64,000 nt of DNA from CAJCIS01 sp965276755 (GTDB taxonomy: Bacteria; Pseudomonadota; Alphaproteobacteria; Acetobacterales; Acetobacteraceae): the NCBI GenBank assembly GCA_965276755.1, contig OZ255625.1, positions 1,240,001 through 1,304,000 of the forward strand, in the 5' to 3' direction. The notes under the pieces were generated by a model. That model saw nothing but the letters and a program-made list of their open reading frames with translations, was not told the origin of the DNA and made no database searches. Position numbers and translations under genes: made by a program. Positions 24,148 to 33,121 of the stretch are shown piece by piece. Numbering within the stretch: the stretch's first letter is position 1; each line of letters opens with the position of its first letter.

Positions 24148-24219
24148 GCCGGGTTAGCACAGTGGTAGTGCAGCGGTTTTGTAAACCGAAGGTCGGGGGT
24201 TCAAATCCCTCACCCGGCA
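24148..24219 (+). tRNA. tRNA-Thr (anticodon TGT)
   Basis: Complete cloverleaf: acceptor GCCGGGT / ACCCGGC, D stem GCAC / GTGC with loop AGTGGTA, anticodon loop TTTGTAA giving TGT (reads ACA), T loop TTCAAAT. The 3' CCA is not encoded. One G-A mismatch at the base of the anticodon stem. Confidence 0.95.
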
Positions 24220-24332
24220 CCGGGCGACAAGAAAACAATTTTTGGCTGTTTTCCTCGAAAAGTGAACGTCCTGTCCTCCCTTACTGCCCTTGATCGCCGC
24301 GCCCGCGCGCGGTATCGCGCCATGATAGTCAG

Positions 24333-24734
24333 GTGAGTGCGCGTATGATCAGGGGCGCCATAGAAGTTGCCAACCGGACAGTCATTTCAGGCTGGCTCTA
24401 CTCTCAGGCGGTGGGCCTACAGGGGCAGCTGGTTCTGGCCTTCATCGGCACGCGTCATGTGGGCACCGGCAAGGTTGAAATCTTCCGCAAGGACCTCAAG
24501 GATGCCGGCTTGGGTGACGGGTTCAGCGGGTTCTACTTCCCTCTGACCTTGCTGCCGACGGACCAGCCCGAGGCTGTGATCGTGCGCCTGGATGCATCCG
24601 ATCTTTGCCTGCTTCAACAAGGCAGCCTGGTATCCCAGCCGCCGAAGCGGCCTGTGGGCCCCTCTGCCGCGGCGCAGGTTCCTGCCAGGCCAGCTTCTGA
24701 TCTGGCCAAAGCGTCGGCGCCAGTCGGGCGCTGA
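24333..24734 (+). CDS. Small protein with a glycosyltransferase-associated module
   Basis: 133 residues. Residues about 8-75 follow the pattern G-x-IE, GW, then FRKDLKDAGLGDGFSGFYF, which I recognise from an accessory beta module placed beside or within alphaproteobacterial glycosyltransferases and capsule proteins. Here it stands alone with a Pro/Ala-rich tail and no catalytic domain. The start is GTG at 24333; an ATG at 24345 is an alternative. It converges on dnaQ, ending two bases away. Confidence 0.6.
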   Translation: MSARMIRGAIEVANRTVISGWLYSQAVGLQGQLVLAFIGTRHVGTGKVEIFRKDLKDAGLGDGFSGFYFPLTLLPTDQPEAVIVRLDASDLCLLQQGSLVSQPPKRPVGPSAAAQVPARPASDLAKASAPVGR

Positions 24735-24736
24735 CC

Positions 24737-25417
24737 TCAAGCCTGAAGCGACCAGACCGGATCCTTCAGCCGCGCCACGAAGGCGGCATGCGCCGCCAGC
24801 GCCTGAGCACTGACAGCTATGGCGCGCGGCACCCGCACGCCGCTGAATCGATAGGTGGCATGCATCTCCGCCTGCCCCGCGCCAGCCAGCACAAGCCCGT
24901 GCTGACGGCCGCCGGTCAGTTCGATGTAAACCTCGGCCAGCAGCTTGCAGTCCAGCAAAGCGTTATGCGTGCTGCGCGCGGACAGATCGATATCAAAGCG
25001 GCGGCACAGCGCATCCAGGCTGTTCGGCAAGCCGGGGAATTTGGCCCGCGCGATTGCCAGCGTGTCGATCATCCTGTCCGGATGCAGCGCCGGTAGCCGC
25101 AGCCGCGCCAGCTCCATATTCAGGAAGCCGAAATCGAAACTCGCATTATGGGCAACCAGCTTGCAATCGCCGGCAAAGGCCAGAAAGCCGTCGACGATTT
25201 CGGCGAATTTCGGCTTGCCCATGACGTCGGCGCGCGTAAAGCCGTGCACACGCGTGGCCTCCTCTGGCACATCGCGCTCGGGGTCGATGACGCAGTGGAA
25301 TACCCGGCCCGTCGGCAGGTCGCGCAGCAATTCCAGGGCGGCAATTTCGATGATCCGGTCGCCTTGGAGCGGGTCCACGCCTGTGGTTTCGGTGTCAAAA
25401 AGGATGGAGCGCTGCAT
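24737..25417 (-). CDS. dnaQ: DNA polymerase III epsilon subunit
   Basis: 3'-5' proofreading exonuclease. 226 residues. ExoI DTETTG at 8-13, ExoII HNASFDFGFLNMEL near 92-105, ExoIII-epsilon HNALLDCKLLAEVY near 158-171; C-terminal residues are the alpha-binding tail. Clearly the housekeeping epsilon rather than a DinG- or Cas-fused exonuclease. In a run with coaE and aroE, as in many alphaproteobacteria. Confidence 0.95.
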   Translation of the reverse strand: MQRSILFDTETTGVDPLQGDRIIEIAALELLRDLPTGRVFHCVIDPERDVPEEATRVHGFTRADVMGKPKFAEIVDGFLAFAGDCKLVAHNASFDFGFLNMELARLRLPALHPDRMIDTLAIARAKFPGLPNSLDALCRRFDIDLSARSTHNALLDCKLLAEVYIELTGGRQHGLVLAGAGQAEMHATYRFSGVRVPRAIAVSAQALAAHAAFVARLKDPVWSLQA

Positions 25418-25454
25418 GGGGCCAAGTTAGCGAAGACGCCGAGTCGCGATAATC

Positions 25455-25497
25455 AAGGCTGGGGGAGATGTGCCATCCCCCCCAGAGCCCCCGTCGA
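25455..25497 (-). repeat. Family-B hairpin repeat
   Basis: Reverse copy with GATG-TGC-CATC tip. Forms, with the forward copy at 25520, a roughly 105-base inverted pair between coaE and dnaQ. Confidence 0.85.
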
Positions 25498-25519
25498 TTG
25501 TAGAGCATCGCCTTGCATA

Positions 25520-25560
25520 ATGACGGAGGGCCTGGGGGGGGATGGCAGATCTCCCCAGCT
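25520..25560 (+). repeat. Family-B hairpin repeat
   Basis: Forward copy with tip GATG-GCA-GATC, slightly mismatched in the right arm, paired head-to-head with the copy at 25455. Confidence 0.8.
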
Positions 25561-25585
25561 TTTTCTCCACTTTAATTCGGCTCTT

Positions 25586-26224
25586 TCACTTCACTCGATT
25601 TCCCTGCCATCCCCGTCGTGCGAAGCACGCTGTCGCATGACGACCGCCCGTCCATAATAGGCGCCTGACCGCTTGCACGGCGTGGAAACGCGACAAACCG
25701 GTACGCACAACGCTGTCTGCGCGCGCGCGCTTGGCGGCGTCGGGCATCTGCAACGCCACCATCCGGTCGACCTCCGGCTCACTCATCCGCCGCCGCGCGC
25801 GCACCCGCGCCCGCTGCACATCCGCCGGCGCGCTGACCACGACCACATGGTCCACGCTCGCATCCCCGCCCGTTTCGAACAGCAGCGGCACGTCCAGCAC
25901 CACCAGGCAATGCCCGGCCGCGCGGGCGCGGGCCACAAACCGAAGCTGCGCCGCCCGCACCAGGGGGTGGACGATTGCCTCAAGCTGCCGCCGCGCCGCC
26001 GGATCAGCCAGCACGATCGCTCGCAAGGCGGCACGGTCCAGCACGCCGCCTGCGACCACGCCCGGGAACGCGCGCGCAATCGCCGGCAACGCCGCGCCCC
26101 CGCGCGCCTGCAGATGATGCACGGTGGCATCGGCATCGAAGACGGGCACGCCCTGCCGCCGAAATACGCCGGCGACGAAGGATTTGCCCATCCCGATCCC
26201 GCCCGTTAGCCCCACCAATTTCAT
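25586..26224 (-). CDS. coaE: Dephospho-CoA kinase
   Basis: Last step of CoA synthesis. 212 residues from ATG at 26224. P-loop GGIGMGKS at 8-15, where Met replaces the usual Ser; DADATVHHL near 30; VLDVPLLFETG near 107-117; VRARRRMSEPEVDRMVALQM. The start overlaps the aroE stop by ATGA. The last ~25 residues (from HATACFARRG) do not resemble CoaE homologues that I know and run towards the B-repeat pair. Confidence 0.93.
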   Translation of the reverse strand: MKLVGLTGGIGMGKSFVAGVFRRQGVPVFDADATVHHLQARGGAALPAIARAFPGVVAGGVLDRAALRAIVLADPAARRQLEAIVHPLVRAAQLRFVARARAAGHCLVVLDVPLLFETGGDASVDHVVVVSAPADVQRARVRARRRMSEPEVDRMVALQMPDAAKRARADSVVRTGLSRFHAVQAVRRLLWTGGRHATACFARRGWQGNRVK

Positions 26225-27054
26225 GCGTGCGGAATATCTGCCGAAACCAGCGCGACGATTTCCGCATCGACCACGGGCGTGACGCCGAACCATGCGGCAA
26301 ACCCAGGCACCGCCTGGTGCAGCAGCATCCCCAGGCCTCCCACGCAACGCAGCCCGCGCGCTGCGGCATCGGCAAGCAAAGCGGTGCGCTGCGGCACATA
26401 GACGATGTCGGCCACCACCAGCGCCGGGTCCGCAGCGGCCAGATCAATGTCGAGCGCGGCCCCGCCCGCCATTCCCGCCGCACTTGCATTGATCAATAGC
26501 GCGCACGCGCCGATTGCAGCGTTCCGTTTGTTCCAATTGACCACCGTCAGTCCAGGCAGTGCATGGGCCAAGAACTCCGCCCGCTCGGCCGATCGGTTCG
26601 AGATAAAAACGGACACGCCGAGCTGCATCAGCGCGGACGCAATCGCACGCGCAGCCCCGCCGGCGCCAAGCACCAGCACCCGCCCGACTGTCGGGTCCAC
26701 CCCATGCGCGCGCAGATTTGCGATAAATCCTGCGCCGTCCGTGTTGCTGCCGCGCACGCCATTTGCGCCGAAAACGAGCGTGTTCACCGCGCCTGCGCCG
26801 CGCGCACTCTCATCGATGATGGTGCAAACGGAAAACGCGCGCTCCTTGTGCGGGATGGTGACATTCGCGCCGGCAAAACCTGCCGCGCGCAAGCCGCTGA
26901 CGGCCTCAGCAAAGCGCTCGGGCGCCACCGCCAGCGGCACATACGCCCCGTCGATGCCATGGCGCGCCAGCCACGCATTATGCAACAGCGGCGAACGCGA
27001 ATGGCTTACCGGCCACCCGATGACGCCGGCCAGAATTGCGCGGCCCGAAATCAC
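26221..27054 (-). CDS. aroE: Shikimate dehydrogenase
   Basis: NADP-dependent reduction of 3-dehydroshikimate. 277 residues. Substrate site VIGWPVSHSRSPLLHNAWL near 11-29, catalytic Lys in NVTIPHKE near 64-71, DGAGF, the Rossmann loop LGAGGAARAIASAL near 129-142 and the NRS motif of NADP selectivity. Coupled to coaE downstream. Confidence 0.95.
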   Translation of the reverse strand: MISGRAILAGVIGWPVSHSRSPLLHNAWLARHGIDGAYVPLAVAPERFAEAVSGLRAAGFAGANVTIPHKERAFSVCTIIDESARGAGAVNTLVFGANGVRGSNTDGAGFIANLRAHGVDPTVGRVLVLGAGGAARAIASALMQLGVSVFISNRSAERAEFLAHALPGLTVVNWNKRNAAIGACALLINASAAGMAGGAALDIDLAAADPALVVADIVYVPQRTALLADAAARGLRCVGGLGMLLHQAVPGFAAWFGVTPVVDAEIVALVSADIPHA

Positions 27055-27064
27055 GCGCCACCTG

Positions 27065-28075
27065 TCACGAAGGTTCGGCCACGCGCACCATCAGCTTGCC
27101 CATCTTGTCGCCATCGAACAGGCGATTGAGCGCCTCGGGCGCGTTTTTCAAACCATCGACAACCGTCTCCTGGTGCAACAATTTGCCCGCCATTAGCCAT
27201 TGCATGAGTTGGCCAACACCCTCGCCGAAACGCTGTGCGTAATCGAGGATGATGAAACCCTGCACGCGCAGGCGCTTCATCAGCAGTATCGTGTAATCGC
27301 CCAAGGACTTGTCGCCCTTATTATAGCCCGAGATCATCCCGCATAGCACCACGCGGCCAAACAAATTCATGCGGTGGAGCACCGCATCCATGATCTCCCC
27401 GCCCACGTTTTCGAAATTCACATCCACCCCATCCGGGGTTGCCGCCTCCAGCCGTGCGCGGAAATCGGGGGCGCGATAATCCACCGCCGCATCAAAGCCC
27501 AGTGTGCCGGTCAAGTAGCGGCATTTTTCTTCGCCGCCCGTCACGCCCACCACCCTCATGCCCAGGATCTTGCCGATTTGCCCGACGATGGAGCCCACGG
27601 CACCACTGGCAGCAGAGACCAGCAGCGTCTCACCCGCCTTTGGTGCGCCTAGGTCGGTCAGCCCGAAATAGGCGGTCAGCCCGGTGGCGCCGCAGACGCT
27701 CAGCAATGCTGGAATGGAGATGGGCAGGCCGCCAGGCAGCTTGGTCATCGGGTTGGCAGGGCCAGCCAGCGTGTATTCCTGCCAGCCCAGCATGCCCTGC
27801 ACCAGATCGCCAGGCGCTAGGTCAGGCGCGCGGCTTTCCACAACTTCGCCGATGCCGTAGCCGCGCATGACCTCGCCGATCTGCACGGGGGGCATGTATT
27901 GCTCCATGTCGGTGATCCAGATGCGGTTGGTGGGATCCAGGGAGAGGTAGAGGGAGCGCACCAGCGCTTCGCCTGGTCCGGGGTTGGGAGCCGGCTCGAT
28001 GGTCCATGCGAATGTTTGGCTATCCACAATTCCTGTGGGGCGTTGAGCCAGGCGGTATTGACCGTTGTTTGGCAT
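27065..28075 (-). CDS. NADP-dependent oxidoreductase, CurA/YncB type (MDR superfamily)
   Basis: 336 residues, zinc-free medium-chain reductase related to prostaglandin/leukotriene reductases and CurA, which reduce enone double bonds. QRPTGIVDSQTFAW start, SLDPTNRIWI, MRGYGIGEVVES, the nucleotide loop SAASGAVGSIVGQIGKILG near 155-173, and FENVGGEIMDAVL. No catalytic zinc cysteines. Substrate unknown. Downstream of a family-A repeat. Confidence 0.88.
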   Translation of the reverse strand: MPNNGQYRLAQRPTGIVDSQTFAWTIEPAPNPGPGEALVRSLYLSLDPTNRIWITDMEQYMPPVQIGEVMRGYGIGEVVESRAPDLAPGDLVQGMLGWQEYTLAGPANPMTKLPGGLPISIPALLSVCGATGLTAYFGLTDLGAPKAGETLLVSAASGAVGSIVGQIGKILGMRVVGVTGGEEKCRYLTGTLGFDAAVDYRAPDFRARLEAATPDGVDVNFENVGGEIMDAVLHRMNLFGRVVLCGMISGYNKGDKSLGDYTILLMKRLRVQGFIILDYAQRFGEGVGQLMQWLMAGKLLHQETVVDGLKNAPEALNRLFDGDKMGKLMVRVAEPS

Positions 28076-28095
28076 TTTGGCCTCGAAAGATAAGC

Positions 28096-28138
28096 AAGCA
28101 GTTCTTTTTTGAAAAAAAGAACCAAAAAACTTTTGCTT
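28096..28138 (+). repeat. Family-A hairpin repeat
   Basis: GTTCTTTTTT / AAAAAAGAAC stem, forward copy, between the oxidoreductase and the end of the POT transporter gene; overlaps the transporter stop codon at 28137. Confidence 0.85.
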
Positions 28139-29492
28139 AGTTTAGGGCGCGGCGCAAGGGTCTGTATAACGCAAAGAGTGCCAGTGTTGCGGCAGACATC
28201 AGCCCTGCTTGCAGCAGCCAGAAGGCGCTGTGTGCCATGTCCGCGTAGCGCGCGCCGATTGCGCCCACCATCAGGTTGGTGCCGAAGAACAGCGTGTAGA
28301 AAAGCCCCAGCATCGTCGCGTTCAGTCTGGGGGGCGCGGTGCGCGAAAACAGCGACAATCCCACCGGCAGCAGATGTACGAACGCAATGCTGTTGACGAC
28401 ATGAAAACCTAGCAGCAGCGCAAGCGGCACCTTCTGCCCCGTGCGCGCCGACCATGCCGCCCCCGCGGCCAGCATCAGACTGGCCAGCACCGCACAAGCC
28501 GCACCACCGGTGATCTTGGTCAGTTCATGGGCAAAAATCCCGCGCCGCCCAAGCGTCCGCCAGACGCCGACGGCAATCGGCAACATCGCCGTGCTGATCG
28601 CCGCATCGTAGGACACGAGCCAGGTCACCGGCAGTCCGTGCAATTGGGCATTATCGCGCGCCCAGACGAGGTAGATGTTATAAACCTGGTTATTGCCGAT
28701 GAAACACATCGCCAGCAGCGGCAGCAAAGTGAGCTGCGCCACCACCACGCGCGCTCCGCCCCCGGCCGAAACCGGGGGCGCCACCCGCACCGCATCGCGC
28801 GGCAACGTGCCGCGTCCCGCCACATAGACCGCGGCTGCAATCAACATGCCGACCCCCGCCGCGCCAAATCCAAAATGCCAGCCGAAAAAATCGGCCAGTG
28901 ACCCGCACACCAGCGGCGCTGCAATCACGCCTATCGCGATGGCCATGGAAAAGATTTGGAACGCATCGGTGCGCCGCACATCGCCAGCCGCATACAACCC
29001 GCCCACCTGCGAGGCGATGTTGCCCTTCAGCAGCCCGCAACCGCAAATCAGCAGCACCAGCGCCGGCAGGAACGCGGCATCAAAAGCCATGGCGAAATGC
29101 CCCGCCGCCATCAGCGCACAACCGATCATCACCGCCGCCGTGCGGCCCAGCACACGGTCCGCGAGCAGGCTGCCCAGCACTGGCGTGACATAAACCGCGG
29201 CCGTGTACATGCCGAAGATTTCAGAGGCAAAGGCGCCGGCGCTGAGCGGGCCGGTAAAAATTTCCACGGTGCGGCGCAGTCCCGCAAGCCCGGGAACGGC
29301 GCCCGCACGAGCGGGCAGCAGCAGATGATCGATCATGTAGAGCGTCAGTAACGCCTGCATGCCGTAGAAGGAAAAGCGCTCCCAAGCCTCCGTGCCTGCC
29401 AGGACCCACAGGCCGGCCGGGTGGCCGAAGATCGGGTCGGTGGAAAGAAGCAGTCCTTTTTTGAAAAAAAGGACCAAAAAACTTTTATTCAT
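28137..29492 (-). CDS. POT-family proton-dependent oligopeptide transporter
   Basis: 451 residues, major-facilitator fold with about twelve membrane segments; imports di- and tripeptides with protons. FGHPAGLWVL then the ExxER proton-coupling motif EAWER at 35-39 and FSFYGMQALLTLYM. Residues about 3-14 (KSFLVLFFKKGL) are encoded by a family-A repeat that lies directly after the start codon, in frame. An AAAGG site sits four bases before the ATG. Twelve bases after the TPR gene, so probably one operon. Confidence 0.87.
   Translation of the reverse strand: MNKSFLVLFFKKGLLLSTDPIFGHPAGLWVLAGTEAWERFSFYGMQALLTLYMIDHLLLPARAGAVPGLAGLRRTVEIFTGPLSAGAFASEIFGMYTAAVYVTPVLGSLLADRVLGRTAAVMIGCALMAAGHFAMAFDAAFLPALVLLICGCGLLKGNIASQVGGLYAAGDVRRTDAFQIFSMAIAIGVIAAPLVCGSLADFFGWHFGFGAAGVGMLIAAAVYVAGRGTLPRDAVRVAPPVSAGGGARVVVAQLTLLPLLAMCFIGNNQVYNIYLVWARDNAQLHGLPVTWLVSYDAAISTAMLPIAVGVWRTLGRRGIFAHELTKITGGAACAVLASLMLAAGAAWSARTGQKVPLALLLGFHVVNSIAFVHLLPVGLSLFSRTAPPRLNATMLGLFYTLFFGTNLMVGAIGARYADMAHSAFWLLQAGLMSAATLALFALYRPLRRALN
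29446..29488 (+). repeat. Family-A hairpin repeat inside a gene start
   Basis: GTCCTTTTTT / AAAAAAAGGAC stem. It occupies the codons just after the ATG of the POT transporter, read in the frame KSFLVLFFKK. Confidence 0.85.
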
Positions 29493-29504
29493 TTGGCCTT
29501 TGCA

Positions 29505-30467
29505 TCACGAGTTCACGCCAAGCCTGCGCATGATATTGGCAATGTCGGGCTCATCGCGCGTTGCCGCGGCGATATCGGCGCTGCCCCCGGCGATATCGCC
29601 TTTCGCGCGCCTCGCAACGCCGCGCCCGTATAAGGAAATCGTCAGATTGGGACGATCCTCGATCGCCTTGTTGTAATCTCCAATAGCCTTGTCCCACTGC
29701 TTCATGCGCAAATGCACGTAGCCCAGGCTGTCATACTGGCCGGTATCGTGGGCGTTCTGCTCAATCGATTCCTGGCACGTCAGCTCGGCAGATTCCAGCA
29801 GCCCCGCGACCGCGGCCATATAGCAATAGCTCGCCAGGATATGCTCGGGATGCACCGACTCCACCTTCAGCATGGCCTGCATGTCGGCAAGCGAGGCGTC
29901 CTCGTGATGCAGCAGCTGATTGGCAATGCTGCTGTATTCCTCCGCGCGCGATTCCATGTGACCGGTGACGTGATACTGCACGCCGCTACCGGCCTCATAG
30001 GTGCCGCGCTCCTCCGGCTGGTGCCAGGACGAATAGAGCGGCAGGGCGAGGGCGATTTTCAACGCGCTGAGCGCCCCTGCGCCGTCGCCCTCGCGCAGCG
30101 CCAGCTCCACGCGGTCCATGCCGAGCGCCATGTCATCGGGGTGCATGGCAAAGACGCGGTCGAGATCGGCACGCGCCTCTGCGTAGCGGCCGCTGTCCAT
30201 CTCGTTGCGTTCGCGGTTGAGAAACGCTTCGCCGTAAGCCGGAGATATGGTCAGCGCGCGGTTGTCATCGGCAATCGCCTCGCTGTAGCGGCCATGATAG
30301 GCGGCGCGGTGGGCCGAGGCGACGTAGCGCGCCGCCGTTCCGGTCCCGCCGCTGTCATAGGCCGGCGCCGCCCAGGCCATCTGCCCCGCGCACGCCGCGC
30401 ATGACACCATCGGCGCCAGAAACAAGCTCCGCTTGATCAGCGCCAGATACAAGCTCTGCTTGCGCAT
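29505..30467 (-). CDS. Secreted tetratricopeptide-repeat protein
   Basis: 320 residues. Basic N-terminus and hydrophobic stretch ending in a C-A-rich region (MVSCAACAGQMAWAAP) suggest a signal peptide; a lipobox is not convincing. TPR units near 48-115 (AHRAAYHGRYSEAIADDNRALTISP pattern) and near 235-300 (YDSLGYVHLRMKQWDKAIGDYNKAI pattern). Probably a periplasmic protein-interaction scaffold. Precedes the POT transporter by 12 bases. Confidence 0.78.
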   Translation of the reverse strand: MRKQSLYLALIKRSLFLAPMVSCAACAGQMAWAAPAYDSGGTGTAARYVASAHRAAYHGRYSEAIADDNRALTISPAYGEAFLNRERNEMDSGRYAEARADLDRVFAMHPDDMALGMDRVELALREGDGAGALSALKIALALPLYSSWHQPEERGTYEAGSGVQYHVTGHMESRAEEYSSIANQLLHHEDASLADMQAMLKVESVHPEHILASYCYMAAVAGLLESAELTCQESIEQNAHDTGQYDSLGYVHLRMKQWDKAIGDYNKAIEDRPNLTISLYGRGVARRAKGDIAGGSADIAAATRDEPDIANIMRRLGVNS

Positions 30468-30588
30468 CGTCCGTGTTCCCCCAAAAGCCCCAAGGCCGGC
30501 TTATCCCAATGCCCCCGCGCCGCGCAACGCGTCTTGCATCCGGCCGCGCACCCCGCCCTAATCGCCGCAAAACACGGAGACGCCCGCC

Positions 30589-32688
30589 ATGCCATCGACG
30601 CCGCTTGCGCAGCGCGAGCCCGCCGCCAGCTTGGCCACCGCGCTGGTCTGGGGCGGCACGGCAATCCTGGGCGCGGTCAGCCTTGCCATCGTGGCGATCA
30701 ATCGTGGCGAACACGTGAACGCGCTCTGGCTGGTGACCGCGGCGCTGTGCACCTACGCGCTGGCCTACCGCTTCTACGGCCTCTTCATCGCCACGCGCGT
30801 GGCGGGCCTGGACGCAACGCGCGCCACCCCGGCCCATCGCCGCAATGACGGGCTGGACTACGTGCCAACCAATAAGATCGTGCTGTTCGGCCACCATTTC
30901 GCGGCCATTGCCGGTGCCGGCCCGCTGGTCGGCCCGGTCCTGGCCGCACAGATGGGCTACCTGCCCGGCACGCTGTGGATCCTGGCGGGCGTCGTCTTCG
31001 CCGGCGCGGTACAGGATTTCCTGGTCCTGATCTTCTCCGTGCGGCGGGAGGGAAGATCGCTGGGCGAGATGATCCGCGCCGAGATGGGCCAGTTTGCGGG
31101 CACGGTGGCAAGCGTGGGCGTGCTGCTGATCATGATCATCCTGCTCGCGGTGCTGGCGCTGATCGTGGTCAAGGCGCTGGCCAACTCGCCGTGGGGGCTG
31201 TTCACGGTGGCGGCGACGATCCCGATTGCGCTGGCAATGGGGCTCTATGCGCGTTTTGTGCGTCCGCACCGCATCCTGGAGATGTCGGCGGCCGGCGTTC
31301 TGCTTTTGCTCGGTGCGATCTGGCTCGGCGGCGTGGTGGCGGGCACACCTACATGGGCTGCGGCGTTCACTTTCTCCGGCACGTCGCTCGCGCTGATGCT
31401 GATGGCATACGGGTTTTTGGCCTCCGTGCTGCCGGTCTGGCTCGTGCTTGCGCCGCGCGATTATCTGTCCACGTTTTTGAAGGTCGGCACGATCTGCGCT
31501 TTGGCGCTGGGCATCCTCATCACGATGCCGGAACTGCGCATGCCGGCGCTGACGCGTTTCATCGACGGCACTGGTCCGGTGTTTGCCGGCTCGCTATTTC
31601 CGTTCCTGTTTATTACGATCGCCTGCGGTTCGGTCAGCGGCTTTCACGCACTCGTCTCTTCGGGCACCACGCCGAAAATGCTGGAGAATGAAAGTCAGGC
31701 GCGCCTGATCGGCTATGGCGCGATGCTGACCGAAAGCCTGGTGGCCATCATGGCATTAATTGCCGCCAGCGTGATCGAGCCCGGCGCCTACTTCGCTATG
31801 AACGCGCCGGCCGCCGCCGTGGGGGCCACGGTGCAATCGGCCGCCGCGGTTATTTCCGGCTGGGGCTTTGCCATAACGCCTGACGCGCTGACCGCAATGG
31901 CGCACCAGGTCGGCGAGACGACGATCCTGGCGCGCTCGGGTGGCGCACCGACGCTGGCCGTCGGCATGGCGCGCATCTTTTCGGGCGTGATCGGCGGGCC
32001 GGCGCTGATGGCGTTCTGGTATCATTTCGCCATCCTGTTCGAGGCGCTGTTCATCCTGACCACGATCGATGCCGGCACACGCGTGGCGCGCTTCATGATC
32101 CAGGATTTTGCCGGCCTGCTGGTGCCCGCCTGGCGGCGCACCGAAAGCTGGGCTGCCAATGTGGCGGCAACCGCCGCGGCCGTGGGCGGCTGGGGGTTTT
32201 TCCTCTATCAGGGCGTCACCGATCCGCTGGGCGGGATCAACACGCTTTGGCCGCTGTTTGGTATTGCCAACCAGATGCTGGCGGCCATTGCGCTGAGTTT
32301 CTGCACGGTCGTGCTGTTCAAGATGAAGCGGCAGGCGTTCGCGTGGGTCGCGGCGATGCCGACCACTTGGCTGGCTGTCTGCACGTTAACCGCGGGATGG
32401 GAAAAGATTTTCTCGCCAGTGCCCGCCATCGGCTTTCTGGCGCATGCGGCGCGTTACGCGGATGCTGCGGCGGCGGGACGCTTGCTGGCGCCGGCAAAGA
32501 CGCCTGTTGCCATGCATCAGATCGTGTTCAATGATACGGTCGATGTCTCTCTGACAGCCGCGTTCATGTTGGTTGTGATCACCATGCTCGGCGTCGGCGC
32601 TCTGGCATGCTGGCGCGCCTATGCCGCGCCTCGCGCGACCATTAGGGAGGATGCGCATGATCTGCCGCTGCTTCGGCAAAACGCTTGA
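30589..32688 (+). CDS. cstA: Carbon starvation protein CstA (pyruvate/peptide transporter family)
   Basis: 699 residues with about 16 membrane segments. CstA hallmarks: FGHHFAAIAGAGPLVGPVLAAQMGYLPG pattern near 100, GAVQDFLVL, SGFHALVSSGTTPKML near 345 and FEALFILTTIDAGTR near 485. Family members take up pyruvate or peptides during starvation. Ribosome site GGAG lies before the ATG. Overlaps ybdD, the standard partner. Confidence 0.95.
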   Translation: MPSTPLAQREPAASLATALVWGGTAILGAVSLAIVAINRGEHVNALWLVTAALCTYALAYRFYGLFIATRVAGLDATRATPAHRRNDGLDYVPTNKIVLFGHHFAAIAGAGPLVGPVLAAQMGYLPGTLWILAGVVFAGAVQDFLVLIFSVRREGRSLGEMIRAEMGQFAGTVASVGVLLIMIILLAVLALIVVKALANSPWGLFTVAATIPIALAMGLYARFVRPHRILEMSAAGVLLLLGAIWLGGVVAGTPTWAAAFTFSGTSLALMLMAYGFLASVLPVWLVLAPRDYLSTFLKVGTICALALGILITMPELRMPALTRFIDGTGPVFAGSLFPFLFITIACGSVSGFHALVSSGTTPKMLENESQARLIGYGAMLTESLVAIMALIAASVIEPGAYFAMNAPAAAVGATVQSAAAVISGWGFAITPDALTAMAHQVGETTILARSGGAPTLAVGMARIFSGVIGGPALMAFWYHFAILFEALFILTTIDAGTRVARFMIQDFAGLLVPAWRRTESWAANVAATAAAVGGWGFFLYQGVTDPLGGINTLWPLFGIANQMLAAIALSFCTVVLFKMKRQAFAWVAAMPTTWLAVCTLTAGWEKIFSPVPAIGFLAHAARYADAAAAGRLLAPAKTPVAMHQIVFNDTVDVSLTAAFMLVVITMLGVGALACWRAYAAPRATIREDAHDLPLLRQNA

Positions 32689-32857
32689 TCTGCGCCTGGT
32701 GCGCCAGACCGCGCAGGCGATGCTGGGCGTGCCCGATTACGACGCTTACGTGGCTCATCTGGCGCGCGCGCATCCAGAGAGTCCGGCGCCCGACCGCGCG
32801 GAGTTCTTTCGGCTGCGGCAGGCGGCACGGTTTGGATCGGTCTTGCGGTGCTGCTAG
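32657..32857 (+). CDS. ybdD: YbdD/YjiX-family small protein
   Basis: 66 residues. Family pattern GVPDYDAYVAHLARAHPESP near 23-42, then EFFRLRQAARFG and the terminal RCC. Always found directly behind cstA-type genes and thought to assist the transporter. The ATG at 32657 is six bases after an AGGGAGG ribosome site; the gene overlaps cstA by 32 bases. Confidence 0.9.
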   Translation: MICRCFGKTLDLRLVRQTAQAMLGVPDYDAYVAHLARAHPESPAPDRAEFFRLRQAARFGSVLRCC

Positions 32858-32859
32858 TG

Positions 32860-32906
32860 AGGAAGAATGTTCTTTTCTGAAGAAAAGAACCAAAAGACTT
32901 TTGTCA
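32860..32906 (+). repeat. Family-A hairpin repeat, variant stem
   Basis: Stem GTTCTTTTCT / AGAAAAGAAC around GA: the inner stem pair differs from other copies in both arms, a compensating change. Follows ybdD; faces the reverse copy at 33122 across a 62-residue gene. Confidence 0.85.
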
Positions 32907-32924
32907 GTTTTGCGGGTGGGCTGA

Positions 32925-33113
32925 ATGAGTGCGGAGTTTCAGCGGGGCTGGGAGGCAGCGATGACCGCGGTGCGTCAGTGGCATGAGTCGCAAGCCAAGA
33001 AGACACTGATCGAGGCGCGGCGCAGCCGCTTTCCGAAAAATTTGGAACGCGAGGCGGAGGTGCATCAGCGCTCGGCGGAACTGATCGTCACGCTCAGCCC
33101 GGACGATGTATAA
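32925..33113 (+). CDS. 62-residue protein of unknown function
   Basis: Highly charged, probably all-helical (MSAEFQRGWEAAMTAVRQWH at the start, with Arg/Glu-rich middle and a VTLSPDDV end). GGGTGGG before the ATG may serve as ribosome site. Bracketed by two inverted family-A repeats. No family recognised; codon use looks like its neighbours. Confidence 0.6.
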   Translation: MSAEFQRGWEAAMTAVRQWHESQAKKTLIEARRSRFPKNLEREAEVHQRSAELIVTLSPDDV

Positions 33114-33121
33114 GCGGCAAA

